Positions 8,422 to 18,071 of a stretch of DNA of 64,000 nucleotides are shown here, piece by piece (position 1 is the stretch's first letter; each line of letters begins with the position of its first letter). The DNA lies in assembly GCF_001854475.1 (NCBI RefSeq), contig NZ_MNAN01000030.1:62001-126000 (forward strand), given 5' to 3'. This stretch comes from Pseudoalteromonas byunsanensis (GTDB taxonomy: Bacteria > Pseudomonadota > Gammaproteobacteria > Enterobacterales > Alteromonadaceae). A program made the translations under genes and the position numbers. The notes beneath the pieces are model-generated. The model saw only the letters and a program-made list of their open reading frames with translations. It did no database searches and had not been told where the DNA came from.

Positions 8422-8889
8422 TCATAAAGAGGGAGAGTTCATACTCTTGAAAACCCCTTGCTGTGTCACTTCATCATATTCTATGACAGCAATTGCTGCG
8501 GTATTAAAGATAGGTAAATGACCGGGACATAGCTGCTCCACCAAATAACTAACAATGGGCATGTGAGCGACAATCAGCCAAACATCAAGGTGCTCATTCA
8601 AACTAATCAGCGTTTCGAGATAATCTATTGCAAATGCTGCATTACCTGCGGGGGTAACATCTTTGCAAATTTCTACATAACTGAAGTCATTGATAGCCAG
8701 TACTTGTTGCGCTGTTTGCTGTGCCCTAGTGTAAGGGCTAACAAGTGCAGCTTGTGGTTTGAAGTGCCCTTTTAACCACCACGCCATTTCCTTAGCTTGC
8801 TTAATTCCTCGTTCAGTAAGAGGTCTAGCTTCATCATTAACTTGCATAGGGACAGCTTCACCATGGCGCATAATTAAAATAGTTTTCAT
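8422..8889 (-). CDS. sixA: Phosphohistidine phosphatase SixA
   Basis: A 155-residue histidine-phosphatase-fold protein with the catalytic RHGEA at residues 8-12, a second arginine in SPYTRAQQTA, and the HMP motif in AHMPIVSYL. In E. coli SixA removes phosphate from histidine phosphotransfer proteins, notably of the nitrogen phosphotransferase system. Length and motif order match. It is divergent from the M16 peptidase gene. Confidence 0.9.
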   Translation of the reverse strand: MKTILIMRHGEAVPMQVNDEARPLTERGIKQAKEMAWWLKGHFKPQAALVSPYTRAQQTAQQVLAINDFSYVEICKDVTPAGNAAFAIDYLETLISLNEHLDVWLIVAHMPIVSYLVEQLCPGHLPIFNTAAIAVIEYDEVTQQGVFKSMNSPSL

Positions 8890-8943
8890 TGCACTCTCTA
8901 ATGTTCTTTGTAAATTTGCCTGCTAACCTGTAGCTAATTACCT

Positions 8944-8970
8944 CGTTTGTTCGCTATATTAAAACAAACG
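8944..8970. repeat. Inverted repeat in the sixA/M16 divergent region
   Basis: CGTTTGT and ACAAACG form a 7-bp inverted repeat separated by 13 bp, between the two divergent start codons. It could be an operator; no regulator is indicated. Confidence 0.4.
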
Positions 8971-9051
8971 ACCCTATAAACATAAAGCAAAGTTCTTCAT
9001 TTCGCATTGTAAGCTTTCTTTATTTACATTCTATGTATCGGCGGCAAAAAT

Positions 9052-11724
9052 TTGAAAGTTAGTAATAATGATAATCGCAACTACCACCAGCTTACACTCG
9101 ACAATGGTCTACAAGTTTTAGTAGTCAGTGACTTGTCCAGCGATAAGTCTGCCGCATCGCTTACGGTCAATGCGGGTCACTTTGATGATCCAGCAGATCG
9201 TCAAGGCATGGCGCATTTCCTTGAACATATGTTATTTTTGGGTACAAAGCAACATCCTCAGCCAGGCCATTTTTCTCAGTTTGTCAGTCAGGCTGGAGGG
9301 CAAAGCAATGCTTGGACTGGCACAGAGCACAGCTGCTACTTTTTCGATTGCGCACCACAGCAATTTTTCAGTGCTTTATCATTGTTTTCTGAGTTTTTTA
9401 TTGACCCGCTGCTTGATGCTTCTCAAACTGAAAACGAGCGTAATGCGATAGACGCTGAATTTAAAATGAAAATAAAAGACGATGGACGTCGTATTTACCA
9501 AGTACACAAAGAGACTGTTAATCCACAGCACCCTTTTGCCAAGTTTTCAGTGGGCAATAAGACCACGCTGGCAAATCGGGACGCGTGCATTGCCCAAGAA
9601 GTTCGTGATTTTTTTGCAACACATTATCAAGCGCAATGGATGACGCTCGTTGTTGCGGGCCCCCACTCGATCGAGGAGTTATCACATCAGGTCGAGCAAT
9701 ATTTTAGTCATATTCGCGGCACACGCCAAAGCAAGGCTAAGATATGTGACCCCTTATATCGTCCACAAGATTTAGGGTTATTGCTACATATTGCTCCTCG
9801 GAAGCATATGCAAAAGTTAATTGTCAGCTTTGCGATGAATGGCATCGATGATTTATACAAGCATAAAAGCGTTAGTTTCTTAGCCCATTTGTTAGGCTAT
9901 GAAGGCGAAGGTTCGCTGTATTCTATTCTCAAAGAGCAAGGCTGGATCAATGCTCTATCTGCCGGAGGTGGGATCAGTGGCAGCAACTTTAAAGATTTCA
10001 ATGTTAGCTTTGCTCTCACTGATGAAGGCATCGATTACTACGAAGACATCGTAGAAATGCTGTTCGAATACATCGCACTTATCAGGTCTCAACTTGCGGT
10101 GTTGCCTAAGCTTTATCAAGATAAGAAGACACTGCTCGACATAGCCTTCAACAACCAAGAGCCCAGCCGCTTACTCGAGTGGGCCAGTAGCATAAGTGTT
10201 AATATGCATCACTATGAGCCACAAGACTATTTGTACGGCGATTACGTTATGCAAGGCTTCGATGAACAATTACATACTAAGTTATGTGACTACTTATCGC
10301 CGCATAACATGCGCATTGTCTTGATACACCCAGGTGTTGAGGGCGCCTTAAAAGCCAAGTGGTACCACACCCCTTACGATGTCGAGCAACTAAATCATGA
10401 GTGGTTAAATGCACTGGAAGCAATCGATACGCCTTTACCTGAGATGCAGTTACCAAAAGTAAACCCTTACTTACAGGTAGATAATGTATTATACGATGTG
10501 GCCCATAAAAACCGCACCCCAACATTACTCAAAGACAAGCCAGGTTTTGCATTTTGGTTCAAACAAGACACCACTTTTCGAGTTACTAAAGGTCATTTTT
10601 ATATTGAAATAGACTCTCTGCTTGGTATTAAAAGCGATAAACATATGGCACTTACGCGATTGTTTGCCGACTTACTAATGGATAGTATGGCTGAGCAGTA
10701 CTATCCCGCTGAGCTTGCGGGCCTGAATTACCATATCAATTCCCATCAAGGCGGGCTAACCTTGCACACAGCTGGGCTATCTGGCAATCAAATTACGCTG
10801 GCATTACAGCTGCTTGAACATATGTTACACGCTGTGATAAGCGCTACCCGCTTCGCTGAATATAAAAAGCAGTTAATACGACATTGGAAAAGCCATAACC
10901 ATAACAAGCCTGTTAGTGAATTATTCAGTATTCTTGGGGCAAAGCTTATGCCATGGAACCCTGAACCTATGGCCTTGGCTCGCGCCTTAAAAACCATTAG
11001 CTTTAATGAGTTTTGTCAGTTTAGAAATCAATTTTTTGATTCTGTACATATAAAAGCGTTTTTACATGGCAACTGGCAAGAAACACATGCCCTTGATATG
11101 CAAAAAAAGCTTAGACGCTTATTCGAGAAAAGCGAAATCCTCGAAGATTTAAAACGACCTTTGATGGTGCTTGACAGTTATCAGCAACTTCATATAGAAA
11201 AAAGCGGCAGTGAACATGCACTAGTCTTTTATATACAAGCCCAAAGTGAAGACGTGTTTGAGAAAGTAGCGCTGATGATGCTCAACCAATTAGTTAGCCA
11301 ACAATATTTTGAAACCCTAAGAACACAACAGCAACTTGGCTATCTAGTCGGAGCTGGCTATGCACCATTTAACACCAGAGCTGGTATTGCGTTTTATATC
11401 CAATCCCCACAATATGACTCTAAAGAATTACTCAACAGACATGAACAGTTTATGGCAGAGTTTATTGGACAATTAGCAACCCTTGACGATGCAACATGGC
11501 ATGAAGCCATTGGAGCATTACGTTTACAGGTCGCGGAAAAAGATAAAAACTTAAGGCTTCGTGCTCAGCGCTTTTGGATTGCTATCACCAATGATGACCA
11601 CGAATTTAATATGCAAAGACGACTTGTGGCACAAATTGATTCCTTGGATAAAAAATCACTTATTGCATACATTGAAACGATATTTTCACTAACCCATCCA
11701 AAAGTAGCGCTCCTTTGTAACTAA
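9052..11724 (+). CDS. M16-family zinc metallopeptidase (pitrilysin/insulinase type)
   Basis: An 890-residue peptidase with the inverted zinc motif HFLEH at residues 55-59 and the third ligand Glu136 in AIDAEF, exactly 76 residues further on, as in insulysin and pitrilysin. The order is catalytic M16 domain, inactive M16 domains, then the middle/C-terminal domain with a QQLGYLVGAG motif. It has no signal peptide, unlike E. coli pitrilysin, so it is probably cytoplasmic and degrades oligopeptides. No in-frame ATG precedes the conserved N-terminus; the start is TTG at 9052. It is about 70 residues shorter than pitrilysin, largely from the missing leader. Confidence 0.92.
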   Translation: MKVSNNDNRNYHQLTLDNGLQVLVVSDLSSDKSAASLTVNAGHFDDPADRQGMAHFLEHMLFLGTKQHPQPGHFSQFVSQAGGQSNAWTGTEHSCYFFDCAPQQFFSALSLFSEFFIDPLLDASQTENERNAIDAEFKMKIKDDGRRIYQVHKETVNPQHPFAKFSVGNKTTLANRDACIAQEVRDFFATHYQAQWMTLVVAGPHSIEELSHQVEQYFSHIRGTRQSKAKICDPLYRPQDLGLLLHIAPRKHMQKLIVSFAMNGIDDLYKHKSVSFLAHLLGYEGEGSLYSILKEQGWINALSAGGGISGSNFKDFNVSFALTDEGIDYYEDIVEMLFEYIALIRSQLAVLPKLYQDKKTLLDIAFNNQEPSRLLEWASSISVNMHHYEPQDYLYGDYVMQGFDEQLHTKLCDYLSPHNMRIVLIHPGVEGALKAKWYHTPYDVEQLNHEWLNALEAIDTPLPEMQLPKVNPYLQVDNVLYDVAHKNRTPTLLKDKPGFAFWFKQDTTFRVTKGHFYIEIDSLLGIKSDKHMALTRLFADLLMDSMAEQYYPAELAGLNYHINSHQGGLTLHTAGLSGNQITLALQLLEHMLHAVISATRFAEYKKQLIRHWKSHNHNKPVSELFSILGAKLMPWNPEPMALARALKTISFNEFCQFRNQFFDSVHIKAFLHGNWQETHALDMQKKLRRLFEKSEILEDLKRPLMVLDSYQQLHIEKSGSEHALVFYIQAQSEDVFEKVALMMLNQLVSQQYFETLRTQQQLGYLVGAGYAPFNTRAGIAFYIQSPQYDSKELLNRHEQFMAEFIGQLATLDDATWHEAIGALRLQVAEKDKNLRLRAQRFWIAITNDDHEFNMQRRLVAQIDSLDKKSLIAYIETIFSLTHPKVALLCN

Positions 11725-11808
11725 AAAAGAAACGAAATTCTGCATTTCTCTTTGACTCCGACTCTTGCATCATTTAGATTAAAGCTCGCAATAAAGAGTT
11801 ATGCATCT

Positions 11809-14061
11809 ATGATAAGACAAACAATAAAAAAAACATCCATCATGATGCTGTTGTACTCCGTACTTAGCGCTCCCTTGCAAGCACTTAACTCCGGTCAACA
11901 GCTAGCATTCCTAGATCCAGTCTGGGCCGGGATCTGTTTGACTTTTTTCCTAATAACTAGCTACTTATTAGTGATAAATACAAAGTTAAAGAAGGCACAA
12001 TCAATATTGCAGCTATCTGAACAGCGCCTAAAAAGTACTGTAGAAGGAAGCGGAGATACACTCTGGGATTGGAATATCGCAACAGGCGAAGTCGTGCGGA
12101 TCAACGATAAATATATGTTGCATAAAAGTATGTCAGGCCATTTTATTCCCAATGCAAACCGAATTCACCCGCAGGACCTTCCGCTTGTAGAAAAACTTCT
12201 TAAGCAACACTTTTCGGAGAAAAGTGCATTTTTCGAAGCAAGCTATCGACTAAAAGACAATTTAGAGCAATACCACTGGGTATTGGACAGAGGCAAGATT
12301 ATTGAGAAAGATAATAATCTTAACCCAGTTAGAATGACTGGCACCGTTCGAGATATTAGCCATCTAAAGAGTACCGAGGAACGACTTAATCTATTTGCCA
12401 AATGCGTAGAGTCCCTGACGGACGCCATTGCTATTTATGACGATAAGTTTCGATTGGTAGATTTAAACCCCAGTTACTTAGTATTGTTTGGCGGTAATCG
12501 TGCTAATTATGTAGGTAAACCGTTTAACTTGCCAGGCTACGATGAGCGCTACATAAATCAAGTCATCACGAGCCTTAAAGAAACCGAACACTGGCAAGAA
12601 GAATTACGACTTCGTAATCACAAAGATACTTTATTGCCCATAGAAGTCACGATTGATGAAATCAAGAACAGTCATGGTCAGGTGACAAACTATGTTGTGG
12701 TCTACTCAGATTTAACCGAGCGCAAAAAAGCGGAGTCACAACTCCATAATTTATCTAACCGAGATCGTACAACTGGATTACCAAATCGTAATCTGTTTTT
12801 TACCAATCTTAAGAAGTTAGCGCAGCAAGATACTCACCATGCCCTACTTGTGTTCGACTTAGATAACTTTAAAAAAATCAATGACTCGCTGGGCCATCAA
12901 TTGGGTGATAGCTTGCTTGCCAAGCTGGCAATGCGGCTGAACAAGCTCGCTAGGCAAAAAGATACCTTTTATCGACTTGGTGGCGATGAGTTTGCTTTGG
13001 TTATGACAGGTACCAACGACATTCACACTATCACTCGAACAGCCAAACTATTTCTCGCTGCTATTGCAACACCGTTTAAAATGGCAAACCACGAGCTAGT
13101 TATCACCTCATCTGTCGGTATCGTACTGTTTCCCGAAGATGGGGCGACTCCTGAGATCTTGCTCAAAAACGCCGACACTGCTATGTATCATGCAAAGCAA
13201 AGAGGTAACCATTATTTGTTCTTCAACGACTCTATGAATGAACAAGCAGTGAAAAGACTACAGATCGAAAACCTCATGAGATTTGGCCTCAAAGAAGATC
13301 ATTTCGTCGTTTACTATCAGCCAAAAATGGATATTAAAACAGGCCGACTTGTCGGTATGGAAGCATTGGTGCGATTCATTACTCCGAAAAAAGGTATTAT
13401 CAGCCCTGGTATATTTATTCCCATCGCAGAGGAAACTGGGCAGATCATTGAGATCGGTGAAGTTGTACTAGATAAGGCATGTAAAGACGTAAAACGCTGG
13501 ATTGATCAAGGTTTGTTTGACGGTCGTGTTGCTGTTAATTTATCTGCTAAGCAATTTAGTTTGCCCGATCTAACAACCAGAATTGATATCATCTTGCAAA
13601 AAAATCAACTTCCTTCGTATTTTCTGGAGCTGGAGATTACCGAGGGTACAATCATGGACGATCCACAAGAAGCTATTTCAATAATGCGCTCTCTCAGTGC
13701 TCGCGGTATACATCTGGCTATTGATGACTTTGGCACGGGCTACTCATCACTGGCTTATCTGAAGCAGTTTCCGTTGAATACATTAAAAGTGGATAAAGCT
13801 TTTGTGGACGATATGTCCTCTGAAAGAGGACGCAACATGGTGGACTCTATCGTCACCATCGCCCACAATCTTGATCTGCATGTTGTGGCTGAGGGAGTAG
13901 AAAAAGCCGAGCAACTGAGTGCGTTAGAGCAGCTTAACTGTCAGACTATCCAAGGTTATTTTTATTCTAAGCCGCTTTGTGCCGCTGATTTTACATCTTT
14001 CTTACGTGCACAAAAGCAAAGAGAGTCTCACTCACAACCCAAACTCAAGGTCGTAAATTAG
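11809..14061 (+). CDS. PAS-PAS-GGDEF-EAL cyclic-di-GMP protein
   Basis: A 750-residue membrane-anchored signalling protein. A short N-terminal region has one or two membrane helices (about residues 15-55), followed by two PAS domains (about 65-185 and 195-310), a GGDEF domain with intact GGDEF at 391-395, and an EAL domain with EAL at 518-520 and DDFGTGYSSL further on. Both catalytic signatures are intact, so it may make or break cyclic-di-GMP; dual proteins often have one dominant activity. ATG 11809 is preferred; a TTG at 11752 would add 19 residues. It follows the M16 gene by 84 bp without a clear terminator. Confidence 0.92.
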   Translation: MIRQTIKKTSIMMLLYSVLSAPLQALNSGQQLAFLDPVWAGICLTFFLITSYLLVINTKLKKAQSILQLSEQRLKSTVEGSGDTLWDWNIATGEVVRINDKYMLHKSMSGHFIPNANRIHPQDLPLVEKLLKQHFSEKSAFFEASYRLKDNLEQYHWVLDRGKIIEKDNNLNPVRMTGTVRDISHLKSTEERLNLFAKCVESLTDAIAIYDDKFRLVDLNPSYLVLFGGNRANYVGKPFNLPGYDERYINQVITSLKETEHWQEELRLRNHKDTLLPIEVTIDEIKNSHGQVTNYVVVYSDLTERKKAESQLHNLSNRDRTTGLPNRNLFFTNLKKLAQQDTHHALLVFDLDNFKKINDSLGHQLGDSLLAKLAMRLNKLARQKDTFYRLGGDEFALVMTGTNDIHTITRTAKLFLAAIATPFKMANHELVITSSVGIVLFPEDGATPEILLKNADTAMYHAKQRGNHYLFFNDSMNEQAVKRLQIENLMRFGLKEDHFVVYYQPKMDIKTGRLVGMEALVRFITPKKGIISPGIFIPIAEETGQIIEIGEVVLDKACKDVKRWIDQGLFDGRVAVNLSAKQFSLPDLTTRIDIILQKNQLPSYFLELEITEGTIMDDPQEAISIMRSLSARGIHLAIDDFGTGYSSLAYLKQFPLNTLKVDKAFVDDMSSERGRNMVDSIVTIAHNLDLHVVAEGVEKAEQLSALEQLNCQTIQGYFYSKPLCAADFTSFLRAQKQRESHSQPKLKVVN

Positions 14062-14065
14062 TAGA

Positions 14066-14260
14066 CTAAGCTCGCCACATACAGCAGCTATCTAATTGAT
14101 TGCGTAACCAAGCTCGACGGTGATGCACTCGCAGTAAGCACCATGCACAAGGACCGCACATTATGCCAGCAGCCACCCAGCGCTTAATAGGCATCCCCTT
14201 ACGCACAGCTTCAACATAAAGTAATAATGCACCTAATAACGACAACACAATCCACATCAT
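14066..14260 (-). CDS. Small membrane protein, unknown function
   Basis: A 64-residue product starting with a strong hydrophobic helix (residues 2-16), a basic turn (RKGMPIKR), a second hydrophobic segment (about 28-43) with two cysteines, and a basic Arg/His-rich tail. It ends 4 bp from the stop of the convergent GGDEF-EAL gene. Two adjacent ATGs (14260, 14257) have only a weak ribosome site (AAG at about 10 bp). Two tidy membrane segments favour a real gene, but I do not recognise it. Confidence 0.45.
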   Translation of the reverse strand: MMWIVLSLLGALLLYVEAVRKGMPIKRWVAAGIMCGPCAWCLLRVHHRRAWLRNQLDSCCMWRA

Positions 14261-14802
14261 AAATCAGCTTAACCCACAACTTTTTAATAAGGCCGCGCAG
14301 ATTACCAAAATGAACAGTATTTGTACAATCAAATATTAATTGTTGCAAAATATTGCATTATTTAATTTAATAGCAGCTCAATTCAGTGCAATATTGGCAA
14401 TAAACTTAATGCTAATATGGTAGCTAGTTGATTATTAAATAATTTATTTTCTGATCATCTAAACTGCATTGAAAATTGAAACTACGAGGTATGGTTTTCA
14501 TCATTAGCAGCCAGATTTAGCACGTGCTAGAGAACGCTGTAAACGTATCTGCATGAGCCGAACACGCTTCGCATTGTTCATAATTTGATTGAGCGAAGCA
14601 TATGAGAAAAGCCGAATATTATACGATTTAAACAACTAATTAAGTTCAAACTGTTGTTTTTTATATGTAATACTAAATTGGCCTATGTAAATAGAAGCTT
14701 TCAAGCCGTTTTATAAACAGGTAATTACAGTATTCTCATAATAGCTGCTAAAATTAGACCATGTTGTTTTAAATTATTTAGTTACGTCAAGGACACGATC
14801 AT
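14261..14802. other. 542-bp non-coding AT-rich region with palindromes
   Basis: No credible reading frame was seen on either strand. It contains two similar TGCAA-type palindromes (14343-14357 and 14387-14400), a perfect 12-bp palindrome (14518-14529) and a GCTTCGC/GCGAAGC inverted repeat (14566-14599). These suggest regulator sites or an unannotated small RNA, but no terminator-like end is clear. Confidence 0.5.
14518..14529. repeat. Perfect 12-bp palindrome TAGCACGTGCTA
   Basis: A fully symmetrical 12-mer in non-coding DNA about 270 bp upstream of the MmcQ/YjbR gene. It has the look of a dimer-binding site, but no protein is assigned. Confidence 0.45.
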
Positions 14803-15204
14803 ATGGATCAAAAAAGCGTACATGACTATTTGCAAAGTAAACCTGCGACGTTTATTACTCAGCCGTTTGCTCAAGATGTTGATGTCTACAAAGTGCAACA
14901 CAAAATGTTTGCTACTTTATCTGAGGGTAAAGAAGGTCAAGTAGATGCCAACGGTGAGCCAGTCTGGTGGCTTAATTTGAAGTGCGATCCCGATGAGGCT
15001 TTGTTACTTCGAGATGAGTTTCCTGCTATCGTTCCCGGCTACCACATGAACAAGCGTCTGTGGAATACTATCATTCTTGACGGCTCAGTGCCCGATGAGA
15101 AAATTAAAGAGATGATCGATAATTCTTACAATATCGTTGTAGATAATTTGCCAACCGCACAAAAAGAAGAACTAGCAAAAATCGCAGCATCTTTAAATAA
15201 ATAA
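14803..15204 (+). CDS. MmcQ/YjbR family protein
   Basis: A 133-residue protein of the MmcQ/YjbR family, a CyaY-like double-wing fold suggested to bind DNA or other ligands. Visible cues are the phosphate-friendly start, the WWLNLKCDPDEALLLRD strand-helix core, the PGYHMNKRLWNTI segment and an acidic helical tail. The ATG follows AAGGA by a good spacing. It is single, with a weak hairpin downstream and pfkA 170 bp further on. Function is unknown in the family. Confidence 0.85.
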   Translation: MDQKSVHDYLQSKPATFITQPFAQDVDVYKVQHKMFATLSEGKEGQVDANGEPVWWLNLKCDPDEALLLRDEFPAIVPGYHMNKRLWNTIILDGSVPDEKIKEMIDNSYNIVVDNLPTAQKEELAKIAASLNK

Positions 15205-15222
15205 ATCTATTGGATTTGGCTC

Positions 15223-15242
15223 CCCTCGTGACTCAGCGAGGG
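15223..15242 (+). terminator. Weak hairpin after the MmcQ/YjbR gene
   Basis: CCCTCG and CGAGGG form a 6-bp stem with an 8-nt loop 18 bp after the stop. The following bases (CCATTTCCC) are a poor U-tract. Confidence 0.35.
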
Positions 15243-15374
15243 CCATTTCCCTATCATGCTTTCCTTTTCGTTGTCTCTATTTTCCCTTGCTCTACCTTTA
15301 AATAAGCCTGTATGCTGGCTGTGCTGCTCAAATATTATCTATAATTAATTTTACGGTTCGAAGAAGGATTTATC

Positions 15375-16370
15375 ATGAAGAAGGTTGCTGTTTTAACAAG
15401 TGGTGGCGATGCTCCTGCAATGAATGCCGCGATTAGAGCAATTACTTTAAGCTGTAATTACCACCAGTTGCAGTGTGTCGGCTTCTATCACGGTTACAAT
15501 GGTTTGATAGATGATCAATGCGCAGAAATAGAACATTTTGATGTTAACCCAACCTTGCAACAAGGTGGTACCATTTTAAAAAGCGCTCGCTGCCAAGCCA
15601 TGCTGACTAGTGAGGGAGTCATGCAAGCATGTAATACCTTAAGAAAACATGAGATTGACGCATTGATTGTGATTGGTGGTGATGGCTCATTGAAAGGCCT
15701 ACAAGCAATCAAGCAACACTGGGAAAAACAAGTCATCGGCTTACCCGGCACCATTGATAATGATCTCAGCGGAACTGACTGTACCATTGGCTTTGCTACA
15801 GCCGTCACCACTGCAACTCATGCCATTGATAAAATTCGCGACACCGCCAATGCATTTGAGCGAATCTTTATTGTCGAAGTGATGGGCAGACACAGTGGTC
15901 ACATTGCTTTCAATGTAGGTATTGCTACAGGTGCTGAAGCTATCATTTCATTTGAAAACTTCTCTGCCGATCAGGCCCAACAAAAAGTAGCGGAGCTCTT
16001 GCGAGCAATTGATCAACAGCAAAATACTCATGGTAGCTTTCTTATTGTGCTCGCCGAAAATTTGTGGCCGGGTGGTGCCCAAGCTCTTAAGGAGAGCCTT
16101 AGCGAACAAGGTAAAGTAGATTGCGCAATCTGTATTCTTGGTCATATTCAACGAGGTGGCAGCCCTGTACCTGAGGACAGAAATCTGGGAACTGAATTGG
16201 GGCTTGCATCTATTGATGCAATCTTAGCGGGCAAAGACAATGTAATGATAGGACGGGCGGCAGGGGAAGTCGTTGCCACACCACTTGATCAAGTTATCAA
16301 TACTGCTAAGCCAGTAAGCGCTCATTGGGTCAGCGCTCACCAGCGACAATTAACCCACTACTTAAAATAA
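15375..16370 (+). CDS. pfkA: ATP-dependent 6-phosphofructokinase
   Basis: Phosphorylates fructose 6-phosphate, the committed step of glycolysis. The 331-residue protein has the N-terminal TSGGDAPAMN, the nucleotide motif GGDGS at 101-105 (Gly-Ser here indicates ATP rather than pyrophosphate use), the catalytic PGTIDND at 124-130, and MGRHSG near 170. It is about ten residues longer than E. coli PfkA. GAAGGA lies upstream of ATG 15375. Its 3' end overlaps nhaD on the opposite strand by 9 bp. Confidence 0.93.
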   Translation: MKKVAVLTSGGDAPAMNAAIRAITLSCNYHQLQCVGFYHGYNGLIDDQCAEIEHFDVNPTLQQGGTILKSARCQAMLTSEGVMQACNTLRKHEIDALIVIGGDGSLKGLQAIKQHWEKQVIGLPGTIDNDLSGTDCTIGFATAVTTATHAIDKIRDTANAFERIFIVEVMGRHSGHIAFNVGIATGAEAIISFENFSADQAQQKVAELLRAIDQQQNTHGSFLIVLAENLWPGGAQALKESLSEQGKVDCAICILGHIQRGGSPVPEDRNLGTELGLASIDAILAGKDNVMIGRAAGEVVATPLDQVINTAKPVSAHWVSAHQRQLTHYLK

Positions 16371-17786
16371 TTCTGCGTTGAGCCAAAGATGTATCAATAC
16401 GCTGGCTATATAGCCCAAAGCAATGACAGGCGCCCATTTCAAGTGGCCAAGGAAAGTGTAATAACCACGCGCCTGCCCCATTAAAGCAACGCCAGCTGCA
16501 GAACCAATTGATAGCAAGCTGCCTCCCACGCCTGCGGTGAGGGTGATCAATAACCATTGTCCGTGTGACATTTCAGGCTGCATGGACAACACTGCAAACA
16601 TCACCGGAATATTATCAATAACAGACGATACGACACCCAAGAATACATTGGCTGCCGTTGCACTCCATTGTCCGTATAACATCTGCGACAGTAGGCCTAA
16701 ATACCCTAAGAAGCCAAGGCCCCCGACACACATTACAATGCCATAGAAGAATAACAAAGTATCCCACTCAGCTCGCGCTACTTTATTAAAAACGTCAAAT
16801 GGCATGACACTTCCTAGCAGGTCAATCCGTCTTTGATCGCCAGCTTGCAGCGCTTTACTACGCCTTTTCTCTAGTGTTATGCGTAAGTAGTAACCAAACA
16901 ACTGTAAATATCCTAAGCCCATCATCATACCTAACACTGGTGGCATATGTAGCAAACTATGACACAGCACCGCCGTCAGAACGGTCAGTAAAAATAATAC
17001 TAGAATGCGTCTGGCACCGCGGCACATTTTAGTAGGTTCGTAAACCGCCGAAGGCATTTTCTTCTCTACAAAAAAGCTCATTACAAATGCTGGCACCAAA
17101 TAATTGACAAGTGATGGCACAAATAAAACCAAGAACTCATTAAACTGCACCATACCTGCTTGCCAAACCATCAAAGTAGTGATATCTCCAAATGGACTGA
17201 ATGCGCCACCTGCGTTTGCAGCTACCACAATATTAACGCAGCTTAAATTAATAAATCGTTTGTCACCTTCAGCCACCTTCATAACCACAGCACACATCAA
17301 TAGTGCCGTGGTCAAGTTATCGGCGACAGGTGAAATAAAGAATGCTAAAAAGCCACTTATCCAAAACAAGCTATTGTAGCTAAATCCTCTTTGGATCATC
17401 CAAGCACGCAGCGCGTCAAATACTTTTCGCTCTTCCATCGCATTAATGTACGTCATCGCTACGAGCAGAAATAACATCAGTTCGGCAAACTCTAGTAGAT
17501 TATGTCGAAATGCTTCTTCCGTAACATAGGGAATGTCATGAGTAACATAATAAGCACTGATGATTATCCAAATTACACCAGCTGCTACCAGTACCGGCTT
17601 AGACTTTCTTAAATGGAGTTTTTCTTCAACCATGACCAGTGCATATGCAACAACAAAGATCATGATACAAAGCGCACCTAGAAACGATGAAGTCAGGTCT
17701 AATCGCTCAGCACTTGCCCAAGCGGGGGAAACCATACCTATTAACAGAATGACCAACAAACCTAACTTGTAACTCACTGTGCTCAT
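16362..17786 (-). CDS. nhaD: NhaD-type sodium/proton antiporter
   Basis: A 474-residue inner-membrane protein with about twelve helices and the NhaD signatures FLAFFISPVADNLTTAL and ANAGGAFSPFGDITTLMVW, both central to ion exchange in the ArsB/NhaD superfamily. The N-terminus resembles a signal-like first helix ending PAWASAE. NhaD exports sodium or lithium in exchange for protons and is common in halophilic and marine bacteria. It converges on pfkA with 9 bp of overlap; the 285 bp upstream holds its promoter but no obvious motif. Confidence 0.93.
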   Translation of the reverse strand: MSTVSYKLGLLVILLIGMVSPAWASAERLDLTSSFLGALCIMIFVVAYALVMVEEKLHLRKSKPVLVAAGVIWIIISAYYVTHDIPYVTEEAFRHNLLEFAELMLFLLVAMTYINAMEERKVFDALRAWMIQRGFSYNSLFWISGFLAFFISPVADNLTTALLMCAVVMKVAEGDKRFINLSCVNIVVAANAGGAFSPFGDITTLMVWQAGMVQFNEFLVLFVPSLVNYLVPAFVMSFFVEKKMPSAVYEPTKMCRGARRILVLFLLTVLTAVLCHSLLHMPPVLGMMMGLGYLQLFGYYLRITLEKRRSKALQAGDQRRIDLLGSVMPFDVFNKVARAEWDTLLFFYGIVMCVGGLGFLGYLGLLSQMLYGQWSATAANVFLGVVSSVIDNIPVMFAVLSMQPEMSHGQWLLITLTAGVGGSLLSIGSAAGVALMGQARGYYTFLGHLKWAPVIALGYIASVLIHLWLNAELF

Positions 17787-18071
17787 GGATTTATTTTGCC
17801 TTTTAATTTAGTGAACGGAGAGTAGTGCGAAAGTGTTAAAAACATAACACATCGGTTGAATGGATAATTATTCCCATATAACCAACGTAAAACAACAACC
17901 TTTGCATATTATATGTTCGCTTTTTTGATAAGGAATACATATTACCCATTGGTATTAAGCCGATATAAAAAAAGAGGTAAGGCGGGTTTTCACTAAAAAA
18001 TCAGTAGCGAATCAAATGAGTGAGGAAAATAACAGCCAACACATCAGTAGCGTATGCTGGCTGCTCAAAAA

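Noticed and set aside
14566-14599. Small RNA with GCTTCGC/GCGAAGC stem
   Set aside because: A 20-nt loop and no U-tract or promoter pairing; kept only as part of the non-coding region.
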